Source: Desulfotomaculum sp.
GTDB lineage: Bacteria; Bacillota; Desulfotomaculia; Desulfotomaculales; Nap2-2B
DNA length: 64,000 nucleotides
NCBI GenBank assembly: GCA_003485325.1
Contig: DMZI01000041.1
Span: 1 to 64,000 of the forward strand
Direction of reading: 5' to 3'
The translations under genes were made by a program, and so were the position numbers. Positions 1-8,085 of this stretch are shown one piece after another (position 1 is the stretch's first letter; each line of letters begins with the position of its first letter). The notes beneath the pieces were generated by a model. The model saw only the letters and a list, made by a program, of their open reading frames with translations. It was not told the DNA's origin and made no database searches.

Positions 1-553
1 TATGTTATGATAAATATCGGGAAGCTCAAATACCAATAACCAAGAATAAAAAAAATGAAATCCCATAACTACGCAGTGTTTCGCGACTTCGTTCTTCTGG
101 GCCAATCGAAAATTTTGCGTGTAGCTTTCTATATTGGGATTGTTAAAGGCCCAACTATCGGCTGACCCCTGATATTTGAGCCTTTTTCACGGGCAAAACT
201 TCCGATTTATCCCTTCAAGAACCGTCCCCCTGTATAACACACTGTATAAGGGAGTTCCATTTCGAATCTCCGCCCTTTTGGATTAGGACATTTATTTCCC
301 TTTGCGCCTTTCCTTAATTACAGCAGCGATTCCCAATCCTGCAAGTAAAAACTTTTCTCCTGGCTGCATACTTTATACCTTTTTTTAAATATAAAATTAT
401 TTCCCTTGATAAATACATTATAACGCGCGTAAGAAGCATTATACTTTTTGATCATCTAAGTTGACCTTTTTAATGTAAAAAAAGACCAGTAATATTTAAT
501 GGCTATAGTAGACAATAATAAGTAGGGAATTTAAATACCATTATGGAGGTGTT
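1..553. other. Region without a confident gene; possible REP-like remnant
   Basis: No convincing coding region is visible. At about 217-236 the sequence AGAACCGTCCCCCTGT occurs; read on the minus strand it gives ACAGGGGGACGGTTCT, a motif I recall from REP-type repeats that flank RAYT/IS200-like transposases in clostridia. A 25-codon minus-strand reading frame (292-369, starting MQPGEKFLLAGLG) has a hydrophobic middle and a basic end but no good ribosome site, so I do not call it a gene. The last ~50 bases before 554 lead into the downstream gene and contain its ribosome site (GGAGGT, 545-550). Confidence 0.35.
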
Positions 554-556
554 ATG

Positions 557-853
557 ATGACTCAATCGTGGAACGACAACCAAAAAGGGGTAGAGGTAAA
601 ACCTAGCGGTTTTGATGAAGTGAACATAGTTTACAATGGTTTGCTATCCAGATCAGGCGCTGATCAGGTATTCCTGCACTACGGATTGGGTGACCCCAGA
701 ATCTGGTCAAATGTGAACACTATCCGCATGGATAAGAGTTTTAAGGGATGGGAAAAAACACTGCGTTTACAGAACAACCAAATTACCTTCTGCTTTAAAG
801 ATTCTGCCAACAACTGGGACAACAACAATGGTTTCAACTGGACGATCCGGTAA
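557..853 (+). CDS. Stand-alone CBM25-like carbohydrate-binding protein
   Basis: About 98 residues, taken up almost entirely by one beta-sandwich-type domain. The pattern VNIVYNGLL, VFLHYGLGD, a W after the glycine-rich turn, and W/F-rich strands near the end (CFKDSANNWDNNNGFNW) resembles carbohydrate-binding module family 25, which binds starch-type alpha-glucans. No signal peptide and no catalytic domain are present, so the protein is probably cytoplasmic or spore-associated; its job is unknown. Two adjacent ATGs exist (554 and 557). The second is better spaced from GGAGGT at 545-550. The last codons and the stop lie inside a strong hairpin that probably ends transcription. The neighbours (a CAP protein and a protease-like protein on the other strand) give no pathway hint. 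Family assignment is by pattern only. Confidence 0.6.
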   Translation: MTQSWNDNQKGVEVKPSGFDEVNIVYNGLLSRSGADQVFLHYGLGDPRIWSNVNTIRMDKSFKGWEKTLRLQNNQITFCFKDSANNWDNNNGFNWTIR

Positions 854-872
854 ACCGGATCGTCCCGGTTTT
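840..872. terminator. Bidirectional hairpin overlapping the stop codon of the CBM25-like gene
   Basis: A perfect 12-bp stem (840-851 with 854-865) has only two unpaired bases between its arms, so the actual loop must open the innermost pairs. It is followed on the plus strand by CGGTTTTCCTTTT. The stop codon TAA (851-853) sits at the loop. The CAP-protein gene on the minus strand ends at 882, so the hairpin lies between two convergent genes and can serve both. Confidence 0.7.
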
Positions 873-881
873 CCTTTTGTT

Positions 882-1673
882 CTAACCTATAAACATCTGC
901 ACGAAAATCTTACCGTATTTGCTTCCTTCCACTACCCCTATTCCAATTTCCTTGAAGCTTGAATTTAAAATATTAGCCCTATGACCTGCAGAATTCATTA
1001 AGTTCTGATGGGCGGATTCAACTGTCGGTGCGCCGGCCAAATTTTCACCTGCAGTCTTGTATGAAATTCCAAACTGACTCATCATGTCAAAAGGAGATCC
1101 GTATGTGGGAGAGGTATGGCTGAAATAATTATTTTCAATCATATCTTCACCCTTGAGCCGGGCTATCTTGACAAGATCCAGATTAACCTTCAAGGTTGAT
1201 AGACCGGCTTTCCTCCTTTCGTTATTAACCAGATCAACCATTTTCTGCTCATCGGCATTTAAGCCTGCAACTTGCTGTTCAGGTTCCGAACTGGGGTTGG
1301 GATTGGTTTTGGGTTTTGGTTTGGAAGTTGTATTGTTAGTAGTTTGTTTATTTTTTAAAGGCTGATATTTTAGCGAAGGCTGATATGTTAGCGTGTTGTA
1401 ATATTTGGCGCAATTACCTTTCAGGATTTCGTTGAGCCATTTCTCAAGTTTTGCAAGACAGCTATTTACATCGTCAGGAGTACAGGTTACTGTAAACTTA
1501 TATTCTCCTTGACCCGGACCGCATAAGTTACTGAAATCGTCCAAAGATAATAACTGCCTGCCATCACATGTCTGCAAGGATGCCTGTGTTACTTGGGGAA
1601 CTGATGACCATAAAAAAACAAAACACAGCAATACTAACAACATTACGAACGGCGCTCTGCGGCTCTTTTTCAT
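882..1673 (-). CDS. Secreted CAP/SCP-domain protein (YkwD-like)
   Basis: About 263 residues. The N-terminus is a classical signal peptide (MKKSRRAPFVMLLVLLCF, basic start then a hydrophobic run to about residue 30), so the product is exported. A cysteine-containing middle region and a low-complexity linker rich in T, K, N and P (about 112-135) precede the C-terminal CAP domain (about 145-263), recognised by the strings HTSPTYG, AGENLA and GHRANIL that mark the cysteine-rich secretory/PR-1 fold. The bacterial YkwD family is common in spore formers (one member, SafA-associated YkwD in B. subtilis, is poorly understood); the biochemical role is not settled. A TTG precedes ATG 1673 in frame, but AAAGGGG lies at a good distance from the ATG. 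Confidence 0.85.
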   Translation of the reverse strand: MKKSRRAPFVMLLVLLCFVFLWSSVPQVTQASLQTCDGRQLLSLDDFSNLCGPGQGEYKFTVTCTPDDVNSCLAKLEKWLNEILKGNCAKYYNTLTYQPSLKYQPLKNKQTTNNTTSKPKPKTNPNPSSEPEQQVAGLNADEQKMVDLVNNERRKAGLSTLKVNLDLVKIARLKGEDMIENNYFSHTSPTYGSPFDMMSQFGISYKTAGENLAGAPTVESAHQNLMNSAGHRANILNSSFKEIGIGVVEGSKYGKIFVQMFIG

Positions 1674-1876
1674 CAAAACAAAATTACCCCTTTCCTAAAA
1701 GATTTATATTCTAAAACCTCCAATAGTTTACCAGATTAATTATTCAGTGGACAAATAATGATATAATGAATATCACTGTAAATACTACAATTATTTAACA
1801 GACAACTTCCAGGGCTTGTCCGTATGTAAAATATCGCATTATCTGCTCCAGATGGTTATAGATGGAAATACTAAAC

Positions 1877-2308
1877 CTACCTTGTCTGGAAAAACTGGCG
1901 TACCTCTGAGGAATATAAAACAGCGCCTAAACCATCAGTAACTGCAAGACATTCCAGGTTATCATTCTTTTCATAAAAGCAACTGAGAATAAAAATACCG
2001 TGAAAAATTTTGCTAAACCTCTTTATCCAGAGCTCATCAAGATCATGAAGCACTTCTAAGGATAATTCACTGGATAATTTACTGCTCTTGCTCTTAATAA
2101 CCAGATCGTAACGTCCACTGCCTCTATGCTTAAAAATAATCTGATAAGGCCCCGCAGATGAACCGGCTATTAATTTATCAATTTCCTTAAACAACCTTTG
2201 CGCAACCCGGACGGCTTTCTCCCTGCCGCTTATTTGTGGTCCTGCAACTGGTACTTCTCCAAGTAAAACAAGGGCGACCTTCCCCTTGCAAAAAATTTTA
2301 TAACCCAA
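1877..2308 (-). CDS. Hypothetical protein
   Basis: 143 residues, not recognised. It starts with TTG, chosen because AAGGAGG lies about 7 bases upstream and no better ATG follows. No signal peptide, membrane segment or metal-binding cluster is seen; the composition is that of a soluble alpha/beta protein (VALVLLGEVPVAG near the start; a charged middle with YDLVIKSKSS). It follows the NAL1-like protein gene by about 70 bases on the same strand and may be cotranscribed with it. Confidence 0.6.
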   Translation of the reverse strand: MGYKIFCKGKVALVLLGEVPVAGPQISGREKAVRVAQRLFKEIDKLIAGSSAGPYQIIFKHRGSGRYDLVIKSKSSKLSSELSLEVLHDLDELWIKRFSKIFHGIFILSCFYEKNDNLECLAVTDGLGAVLYSSEVRQFFQTR

Positions 2309-2379
2309 GTTTTAAACCTCCTTTTTAGGTGCAGCAGGGTTACATAATGCCTTAAATGTACCAGTATTTTACGTGTCCT

Positions 2380-3384
2380 TTAAAACTTAATCTTAAGCCG
2401 TTCCATTACATTGTTTATACGGTTAAAAACAGTATATTTATCGGAACCTGCAAAGAGCAGCCCAACCGCTTGTTTTCCCGAATTTACGATCAGTGAACCG
2501 CTGTCGCCGGGTTGTGAAAGAATATTGCTGACCACCTGGTCAGTAAATAAACCAGTTTCCTCTTCAGTTATATTCACCTTAATAGTTACCCCGATTGCCT
2601 GGACCTTTCCTTCGGATAACCCTGAAGTACGGCCGCTCTTTTTTATTGACTCACCGGGTACGACATTTGTTATACCTTCAATCCTGCCTATTTCCAAAAC
2701 CTCTTCATCGATCAAACTTTGTTTATCCGGTTTGGCAACTGCAGCATCAATTATATTCATATCATTTGTATATTTAGTTAACCTGATGTTATATCTGGAA
2801 CGGACTGTATGGATGATTATATTTCCTGCCTGTAAAGCCGCCGCTGCAACAGGGCATTCAACATCCTGAACAGTATGCCGTATTGGTATAAAGCGTAATA
2901 AAGTAGCTATTTGATCGTTTGGCCCGCCGCCATCGTGCGGACCAGGCTGCAGAATTGGATCTCCTATTGATGACCGTCCGTCAGTGCCGTTTGTGGCGTT
3001 TGCCAGGATATGGTTGTTGCTTAAGATAAGTTTTTCTCCCGTAGTTTTATCTCTCACAACGGCCCCAAACGTACCGGCGGATATTTTATAATGCCCGATA
3101 CTGATACCGGGACAGGCAGGACGCCAGCGATCAGTCCGGTTTTCAAGCAACCGTACTCGGCCGATTTCAACAATATCAGTATGAAGATCCTTGATTTTCC
3201 CGGGAATAATACTATTTTTGCTTAATGTGTCTGAGGGTATTTTTTTCTCTACAAAAATAATTAATGAGAGCTGATCAGTTTCTTCTCCCCTTATTTGTTT
3301 ATATCCAACGCCAACGCCTATGACATTAGCTTTATTGAGCAGATCTTTGCTATACTTGTTTATTGCTCTTAGATGCCTTTCCAT
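2380..3384 (-). CDS. NAL1-like trypsin-fold serine protease family protein
   Basis: 334 residues. The trypsin-like double-barrel fold is suggested by a candidate catalytic triad: His125 in LSNNHILAN, Asp213 in NIIDAAVAKPD and Ser295 in QPGDSGSLIV. The N-terminal segment (VIGVGVGYKQ, LSLIIFVEKKIP, about 19-50) is the typical start of this bacterial family, which is related to the plant NARROW LEAF 1 protease-like proteins. There is no signal peptide, so it probably acts inside the cell; no substrate is known. All three triad positions look intact, so it could be an active enzyme. AGGTGG precedes the ATG. An unrecognised gene follows on the same strand. Confidence 0.75.
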   Translation of the reverse strand: MERHLRAINKYSKDLLNKANVIGVGVGYKQIRGEETDQLSLIIFVEKKIPSDTLSKNSIIPGKIKDLHTDIVEIGRVRLLENRTDRWRPACPGISIGHYKISAGTFGAVVRDKTTGEKLILSNNHILANATNGTDGRSSIGDPILQPGPHDGGGPNDQIATLLRFIPIRHTVQDVECPVAAAALQAGNIIIHTVRSRYNIRLTKYTNDMNIIDAAVAKPDKQSLIDEEVLEIGRIEGITNVVPGESIKKSGRTSGLSEGKVQAIGVTIKVNITEEETGLFTDQVVSNILSQPGDSGSLIVNSGKQAVGLLFAGSDKYTVFNRINNVMERLKIKF

Positions 3385-3546
3385 ATATTAAACAACCACC
3401 TAAAAAAATTCCTAAGTCATCATATGCATATAGTCCAATAAGGGTGTTAGGTGTTTATTGCACAATGAAACTAGAGCACTGCGGAACCTAAAAAATAGTG
3501 CATAAAACTGAAAAAAACCATTGCCAGCACCCCTGCTAAAAACTTA

Positions 3547-3570
3547 CCCTTTAGTTGCAAAGCTAAAGGG
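3547..3570. other. Hairpin before the IS3 remnant
   Basis: CCCTTTAG (3547-3554) and CTAAAGGG (3563-3570) form a perfect 8-bp stem with an 8-base loop. On the minus strand it is followed by TAAGTTTTTAG, so it might terminate transcription arriving from the right. It could also be part of the insertion element. No role is proven. Confidence 0.4.
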
Positions 3571-3633
3571 CGTAAGAAAACTTGAGCCATACCCCCTTAC
3601 AGAGACAAAGTAATATTAACGGAGGGTTTATGG

Positions 3634-3960
3634 ATGAAACGCAAGAGATATCCCAAAAGTTTCAAAGAACAGCTTATCAAGGAAGCGTAGGAAGTCGGCA
3701 ACACTTCTCTGTGGCCAGAAGGCACGGTATTGGCTCCAAGACATTGTGCCGCTGGATTCGGGACAGCAAGCATAAAACCTGGGAGCAAGCCGATGCAAAT
3801 GCCAAAAAGATGACGGCATATATCCCGTTACCGCAGGAGTTCCGCCAAATGGAAAATGAAAACAATACTTTGAAAAAGCCGCTTGGCGAACAAGATCTAG
3901 TGATCGCCATTTTGAGGGACCTGATAAAAAAAGCCCGCCCGGGCTTTCCGATAGGATAGA
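3634..3960 (+). pseudogene. IS3-family transposase OrfA, broken
   Basis: Starting at ATG 3634 (GGAGGG at 3621-3626), the reading MKRKRYPKSFKEQLIKEA is followed by TAG at 3688-3690 where family members have a sense codon. A single-base loss near 3711 then moves the rest (VARRHGIGSKTLCRWIRD, and LGEQDLVIAILRDLIKK near the end) into the next frame. A start at 3630 gives an open frame, but its first ~28 residues are out of register. The normal product binds the element ends and supplies the N-terminal part of the fusion transposase by frameshifting into orfB. Confidence 0.8.
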
Positions 3961-4010
3961 TACCCATGCTGCCAATGCAGCGCCAGCTTAAAGGATGAAA
4001 ATTCATCAAT

Positions 4011-4102
4011 AAAGGAAGGGCAATGCCTTAAGTGCGATTTTGAGCCTTCATTCAAAGAACGAGTGAACCCGAGGATAAGCGAGGGAATTGTTTGAGGCGC
4101 AT
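4011..4102 (+). repeat. Dispersed ~92-bp repeat, copy A (inside the IS3 remnant)
   Basis: This segment matches, with about ten differences and one single-base indel, the minus strand at 48755-48846. The shared core includes GAGTGAACCCGAGGATAAGC. Near its ends it carries GCCTTAA (4026-4032) and TTGAGGC (about 4092-4098), inverted partners (perfect GCCTCAA/TTGAGGC in copy B). IS3 elements normally have overlapping orfA and orfB, so this block is most simply a later insertion into the IS. It looks like a small non-coding REP/MITE-type element. Confidence 0.75.
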
Positions 4103-4106
4103 GATT

Positions 4107-4853
4107 AACGAATAGATCAAGGAATGGCTCATGTAAATGATTGCCGGGAAAGAAAATACATACGGCTGCCGTAAACTGGCTGTTTGCCTGCGCCGCAGGT
4201 ACAACCTCGTGATCAGCAACAAGAAAGTCTACCGTTTATGCAAGGACTTGGATATACTCGCACCCCAGCGGCGGATCAAAGTCAAGCACCCGAGGCGCCT
4301 GGCAATTAACCGTAATATTACCGCTTCGGACTAGCTTTTTGAAATAGACATCAAATACGGCTACATTACCGAAGAAGACCGCTTTTTTTACCTGTTGTGC
4401 GTTATTAACGTTTATGGCCGCATGGTTATAGATTACCACCTGGGCTTATCTTGCGAAGGAAAACATGCCGCCCGGATTATTCAAAGGGCCTTATGGAAAC
4501 GCAATCTCTTTGAAAAAGATTGCCGTCCGGTAATTAGAAGCGATAACGGCCCTCAATTTATCAGCCATTTGTTTGAGGAAAACTGTGAACAATTTAAATT
4601 AGAGCACGAGCGTATTCCGCCAAAGACACCGAACAAAAATGCGCACATTGAATCTTTTTATTTCTTATTGGAAACGGAATGCTTGAGTCTGAACGAGTTC
4701 GAATCCTATCAGCAAGCATATCAGTTTGTAAGCGAATACATCCAGCTTTACAATGAACGGCGTATCCACGGCAGTCTATATAATTATGCGCCTTATGAAT
4801 TCCGGCAGCGGTTGGCTGCTGGCCAGCTTAAGCCCTTTACCGTAAAGGTATAA
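4107..4853 (+). pseudogene. IS3-family transposase OrfB (DDE integrase), broken
   Basis: Reading in one frame gives NE*IKEWLM*MIAGKENTYG, then the HTH_21-type region (YGCRKLAVCLRRRYNLVIS), then the rve-type catalytic core with all three acidic residues visible: D in FEIDIKYGY, D in VIRSDNGPQF and E in NAHIESFYF. Three in-frame stops interrupt it: TAG 4113-4115, TAA 4134-4136 and TAG 4332-4334. The last directly precedes the first catalytic Asp and replaces what is usually Gln. The C-terminal 152 residues are open and well preserved, so decay is fairly recent. Confidence 0.85.
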
Positions 4854-5031
4854 TGTTTAAATCACAATTAGGGGTTTGAACCGCCCTGCCTGTCCATACG
4901 CAATCGCCTATTTCATAGGCGCAGCTTGGGACTCCTTCATATATTGGAACTATGTTTAATACCTTGCTGACGGCCTGCGCCAGTTCCCGGCGCCCCTGTC
5001 CTTTTATGATGTATGAAATCTTCATTTCCAT
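4837..5031 (-). pseudogene. N-terminal fragment of a small protein, cut off by the IS3 element
   Basis: The first ~50 residues (MEMKISYIIKGQGRREL, then VSKVLNIVPIYEGVPSCAYEIGD) resemble the start of a small clostridial protein family that I recall being annotated as virulence-related or plasmid-borne. That label is uncertain. From about 4865 downwards the frame runs into IS3 DNA (tail NCDLNIIPLR), so the native C-terminus is missing. The orientation and break point fit disruption by the insertion. Confidence 0.5.
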
Positions 5032-5167
5032 TATGCAGTACCTATATGCAAGTGCCGCCTTTCTGTTTTAGTACTACATACATCACTCTGTACGGCACAG
5101 ATAGCAAGTCTTTTTTGTGGTATTATGAAAAGTACTATTCATTATGGGACGCAATCAAATATCCGCG

Positions 5168-5196
5168 TTGTTTGCCGCTATAGCGTATGCTATAAT
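5168..5196 (+). promoter_or_regulatory. Sigma-A-type promoter of the XRE/type I RM operon
   Basis: TTGTTT (5168-5173) and TATAAT (5191-5196) are separated by 17 bases, about 25 bases before the XRE start. A partial palindrome, TAGCGTATGCTA (5181-5192), overlaps the -10 box and could be an operator for the downstream repressor; that is inference. Confidence 0.6.
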
Positions 5197-5222
5197 AACC
5201 ATAATATGAAGGTGGTGTGCGA

Positions 5223-5438
5223 ATGGCGCTTGATGAAATACTCAAAAAGATTCGGACAGAACTGAATCTCACGCAAGAACAGCTTGCCCGCGAACTGAAC
5301 GTCAGCTTTTCCACGCTTAACCGCTGGGAGAACAGCCGCACCGTTCCAAGCCGGTTAGCAAGAATGCGGATGCTGGATTATTGCGCTAAGAACGGCGTAT
5401 CGGCTGAGGTTATTTCTGAACTGAAACGCGCGAAGTAG
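5223..5438 (+). CDS. XRE-family helix-turn-helix regulator
   Basis: About 71 residues. A single Cro/C1-type helix-turn-helix fills residues ~4-60: LNLTQEQLARELNVSFSTLN is the characteristic pair of helices, followed by RWENSRTVPS. Such small regulators often precede hsd genes and limit their expression. The GTG at 5217 is in frame, but ATG 5223 has GAAGGTGG (5208-5215) at a proper distance. It lies 59 bases before hsdM on the same strand, downstream of a good promoter, so it probably heads the operon and represses its own promoter (inference). Confidence 0.85.
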   Translation: MALDEILKKIRTELNLTQEQLARELNVSFSTLNRWENSRTVPSRLARMRMLDYCAKNGVSAEVISELKRAK

Positions 5439-5497
5439 CATTCGCGCTCAAAACATTATGGGCGCCGTATCTGCCGACAGGCAGGGGGAGATCAAAG

Positions 5498-7063
5498 ATG
5501 GACAACAGAAAAGAACAGGAACGCGCGGAACTGCACCGCACGATATGGAATATCGCCAATGACTTAAGAGGCAGCGTGGACGGGTGGGACTTTAAGCAAT
5601 ATGTCCTCGGTATGCTGTTTTACCGCTACATATCGGAAAACATCACCGCCTATATTAATGCCGGGGAATGGGAAACCGGCAATACTGAATTTGACTATGC
5701 CGGGCTTTCCGACGGCGAGGCGGAACAGGCGCGCGAGGACTTGGTCAAGACAAAAGGCTTCTTTATTCTGCCCGGCGAGCTTTTTGAGAATGTCCGCGCC
5801 CGCGCCAAAGACGACGAAAACTTAAACGAAACCCTTGAACGCGTCTTCAGCAATATTGAGGCGTCAGCGCAGGGGACGGACAGCGAGGATAATTTCAAAG
5901 GCCTGTTTGACGATATCGATATCAACAGCAACAAGCTGGACGGCACAGTGGCAAAGCGCAATGAAAAGCTGGTCAAGCTGTTGAATGCCGTCGCTGAGAT
6001 GAAACTGGGAGATTACAAGGATAATACAATCGACGCGTTCGGCGACGCTTATGAGTTCCTGATGGGCATGTACGCCTCCAATGCCGGAAAGAGCGGCGGC
6101 GAGTATTATACGCCGCAGGAGGTTTCCGAACTGCTCACCCGCCTTACCCTTGCGGGAAAAACCGAGGTCAACAAGGTCTACGACCCGGCCTGCGGTTCCG
6201 GCTCGCTGCTCTTAAAGTTTGCCAAAATCCTCGGCAGAGAAAATGTGCGTCTGGGTTTCTTCGGCCAGGAAATCAACATCACCACCTACAACCTGTGCCG
6301 TATCAATATGTTCCTGCACGATATCGATTACGACAAGTTCGATATTGCCCTCGGCGACACCTTGACCGGTCCTCAGCACTGGGATGACGAGCCCTTTGAG
6401 GCCATTGTCTCCAATCCGCCGTATTCCATCAAGTGGAAGGGCGACAGCGACCAGATCCTGATCAACGACCCGCGCTTTTCGCCGGCGGGAGTGCTCGCGC
6501 CCAAATCCAAGGCCGACCTTGCCTTTATCATGCACAGCCTTTCCTGGCTGGCGACCAACGGAACGGCTGCTATCGTATGCTTTCCCGGCGTGATGTACCG
6601 CGGCGGCGCGGAACAGAAGATACGCAAGTACCTGATCGACAACAACTACATCGACTGCGTGATCCAGCTGCCGGACAACCTGTTTTACGGCACGAGCATC
6701 GCCACCTGCATTATGGCGCTCAAAAAGTCCAAGGCCGAGAACAGCACCTTGTTCATTGACGCATCTAAGGAATGCGTGAAGGTTACGAACAACAACAAGC
6801 TGACGCAGAAGAATATCGACGCCATTCTTAATGCTTTTACAAGCAGAAAGGATGTCGCGCACTTTTCAAGGCTTGTGCCCAACAGCAAAATCGCGGAGCA
6901 GGATTACAACCTTTCTGTTTCCACCTATGTGGAGCAGGAGGATACCAGAGAAAAGATAGATATTGCAGCCCTGAATGCCGAGATAGAAAAGATCGTGGCA
7001 AGGGAGCAAGTTTTACGAGATGAGATAGCTAAGATTATCGCAGAGATCGAGGTGGGCGCATGA
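5498..7063 (+). CDS. hsdM: Type I restriction-modification system, DNA methyltransferase subunit
   Basis: 521 residues, normal for HsdM. It transfers a methyl group from S-adenosylmethionine to adenine in the site chosen by HsdS; M2S acts as the methylase and M2SR2 as the restriction enzyme. Visible are the N-terminal HsdM bundle (ELHRTIWNIANDLRGSVDGW), the SAM-binding motif DPACGSGSLL starting about residue 229, and the N6-adenine catalytic motif NPPY at about 306-309 (IVSNPPYSIKW). The C-terminal helix (about 480-521) is charged and coiled. GGGGGAG precedes the ATG. The stop overlaps the ATG of the following rhuM frame (ATGA, 7060-7063), typical of translational coupling. Codon use is richer in G and C than in the flanking genes, suggesting transfer. 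Confidence 0.95.
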   Translation: MDNRKEQERAELHRTIWNIANDLRGSVDGWDFKQYVLGMLFYRYISENITAYINAGEWETGNTEFDYAGLSDGEAEQAREDLVKTKGFFILPGELFENVRARAKDDENLNETLERVFSNIEASAQGTDSEDNFKGLFDDIDINSNKLDGTVAKRNEKLVKLLNAVAEMKLGDYKDNTIDAFGDAYEFLMGMYASNAGKSGGEYYTPQEVSELLTRLTLAGKTEVNKVYDPACGSGSLLLKFAKILGRENVRLGFFGQEINITTYNLCRINMFLHDIDYDKFDIALGDTLTGPQHWDDEPFEAIVSNPPYSIKWKGDSDQILINDPRFSPAGVLAPKSKADLAFIMHSLSWLATNGTAAIVCFPGVMYRGGAEQKIRKYLIDNNYIDCVIQLPDNLFYGTSIATCIMALKKSKAENSTLFIDASKECVKVTNNNKLTQKNIDAILNAFTSRKDVAHFSRLVPNSKIAEQDYNLSVSTYVEQEDTREKIDIAALNAEIEKIVAREQVLRDEIAKIIAEIEVGA

Positions 7064-8085
7064 ATCAGGAGTTTTAATTTTTAGTATATCGTTCTGCTGG
7101 AGAAGATGTGTCCGTAGATGCGGTTATCAAAGACGAAACGATTTGGTTGACACAAAAGGCTATGGCTGAATTATTTGGGGTACAAACTCCGGCAATCAGC
7201 AAGCATTTAAAAAACATATTTAAAGAGGGCGAGCTTGATGAAAAAGTGGTTGTTTCCAAAATGGAAATGACCACTTTGCATGGAGCAATTCCTGATAAAA
7301 CACAGACTAAAGAAACACACTTCTATAATCTTGACGCAATAATTTCAGTTGGCTACCGTGTGAATTCAAGAAGAGCCACACATTTTCGCATCTGGGCGAC
7401 TGGGATATTGAAAGAGTATATGACAAAAGGCTTTGCTCTTGATGATGAGCGATTGAAGCAAGGTAAAACAGCCTTCGGGAAAGATTATTTCAGAGAACTG
7501 TTGGAGCGCGTTCGGTCGATTCGGGCCAGCGAACGCCGTATGTGGCAGCAAATTACAGATATATTTGCCGAGTGTAGTATTGACTATGACAAAGATTCAT
7601 CGGTAACGCACGATTTTTATGCCATGGTACAAAACAAATTCCATTATGCCATTACCGGACAGACAGCCGCTGAAATCGTCTATTAAAAAGCTGACAGGAA
7701 TAAAGAGAATATGGGATTAACCACATGGAAAAACGCGCCTGAAGGACGTATATTGAAATCAGATGTCACAGTTGCAAAAAATTATCTTGGCGAAACACAG
7801 ATCAGACGGCTGGAACGTACTGTGACGGGCTATTTCGATTATATAGAAGATCTTATTGAGCGGGAAAACACCTTCACAATGGAGGAGTTTTCTGCAAGCA
7901 TAAATGAATTTTTAGCCTTTCGAAAATATAAGATTTTACCGGATAAAGGAAAAATCTCGAAACATATGGCCGCCGCAAGAGCAGAGACTGAATATGCCGA
8001 ATTCAATAAAACTCAGAAGATCACATCGGATTTTGACCGTGAAGTGAAGCGGCTGATAGAGAAAGGCGGCAATGCAGATGAGTAG
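7060..8085 (+). pseudogene. rhuM: RhuM-family protein gene interrupted by two in-frame stops
   Basis: One continuous frame from ATG 7060 to TAG 8085 encodes a RhuM-like protein, but TAA occurs at codon 6 (7075-7077) and again at 7684-7686, just after QTAAEIVY. Both flanks keep family similarity: DETIWLTQKAMAELFGVQTPAISKHL is a winged-helix-like N-terminus, NLDAIISVGYRVNS and FRIWATGILKEYMTKGF form the core, and after the second stop MGLTTWKN leads into the Fic/DOC-associated C-terminal part. The family was named for a Salmonella pathogenicity-island gene. It is often found inside type I RM operons and its biochemical role is not established. A GTG at 7108 could restart a 192-residue N-terminal product and an ATG at 7711 a 124-residue C-terminal one. 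The 3' end overlaps hsdS. Confidence 0.8.

Larger units (their letters stand above)
3590..4865 (+). mobile_element. Decayed IS3-family insertion sequence
   Basis: Remains of both IS3 reading frames are present in the right order: an orfA-type helix-turn-helix protein with a leucine-rich tail, then an orfB-type DDE integrase. Both carry several disabling changes, and a separate small repeat lies between them, so the element is dead. The exact terminal inverted repeats could not be fixed by eye. The right end abuts a truncated minus-strand gene near 4865, which fits an insertion into that gene. The left limit is approximate. Confidence 0.75.

Noticed and set aside
292..369. 25-codon minus-strand peptide with a hydrophobic core
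   Set aside because: No convincing ribosome site and too short to judge from one sequence.
6212..6862. 216-codon minus-strand frame opposite hsdM
   Set aside because: Lies antisense to the methyltransferase catalytic core and has no recognisable features.
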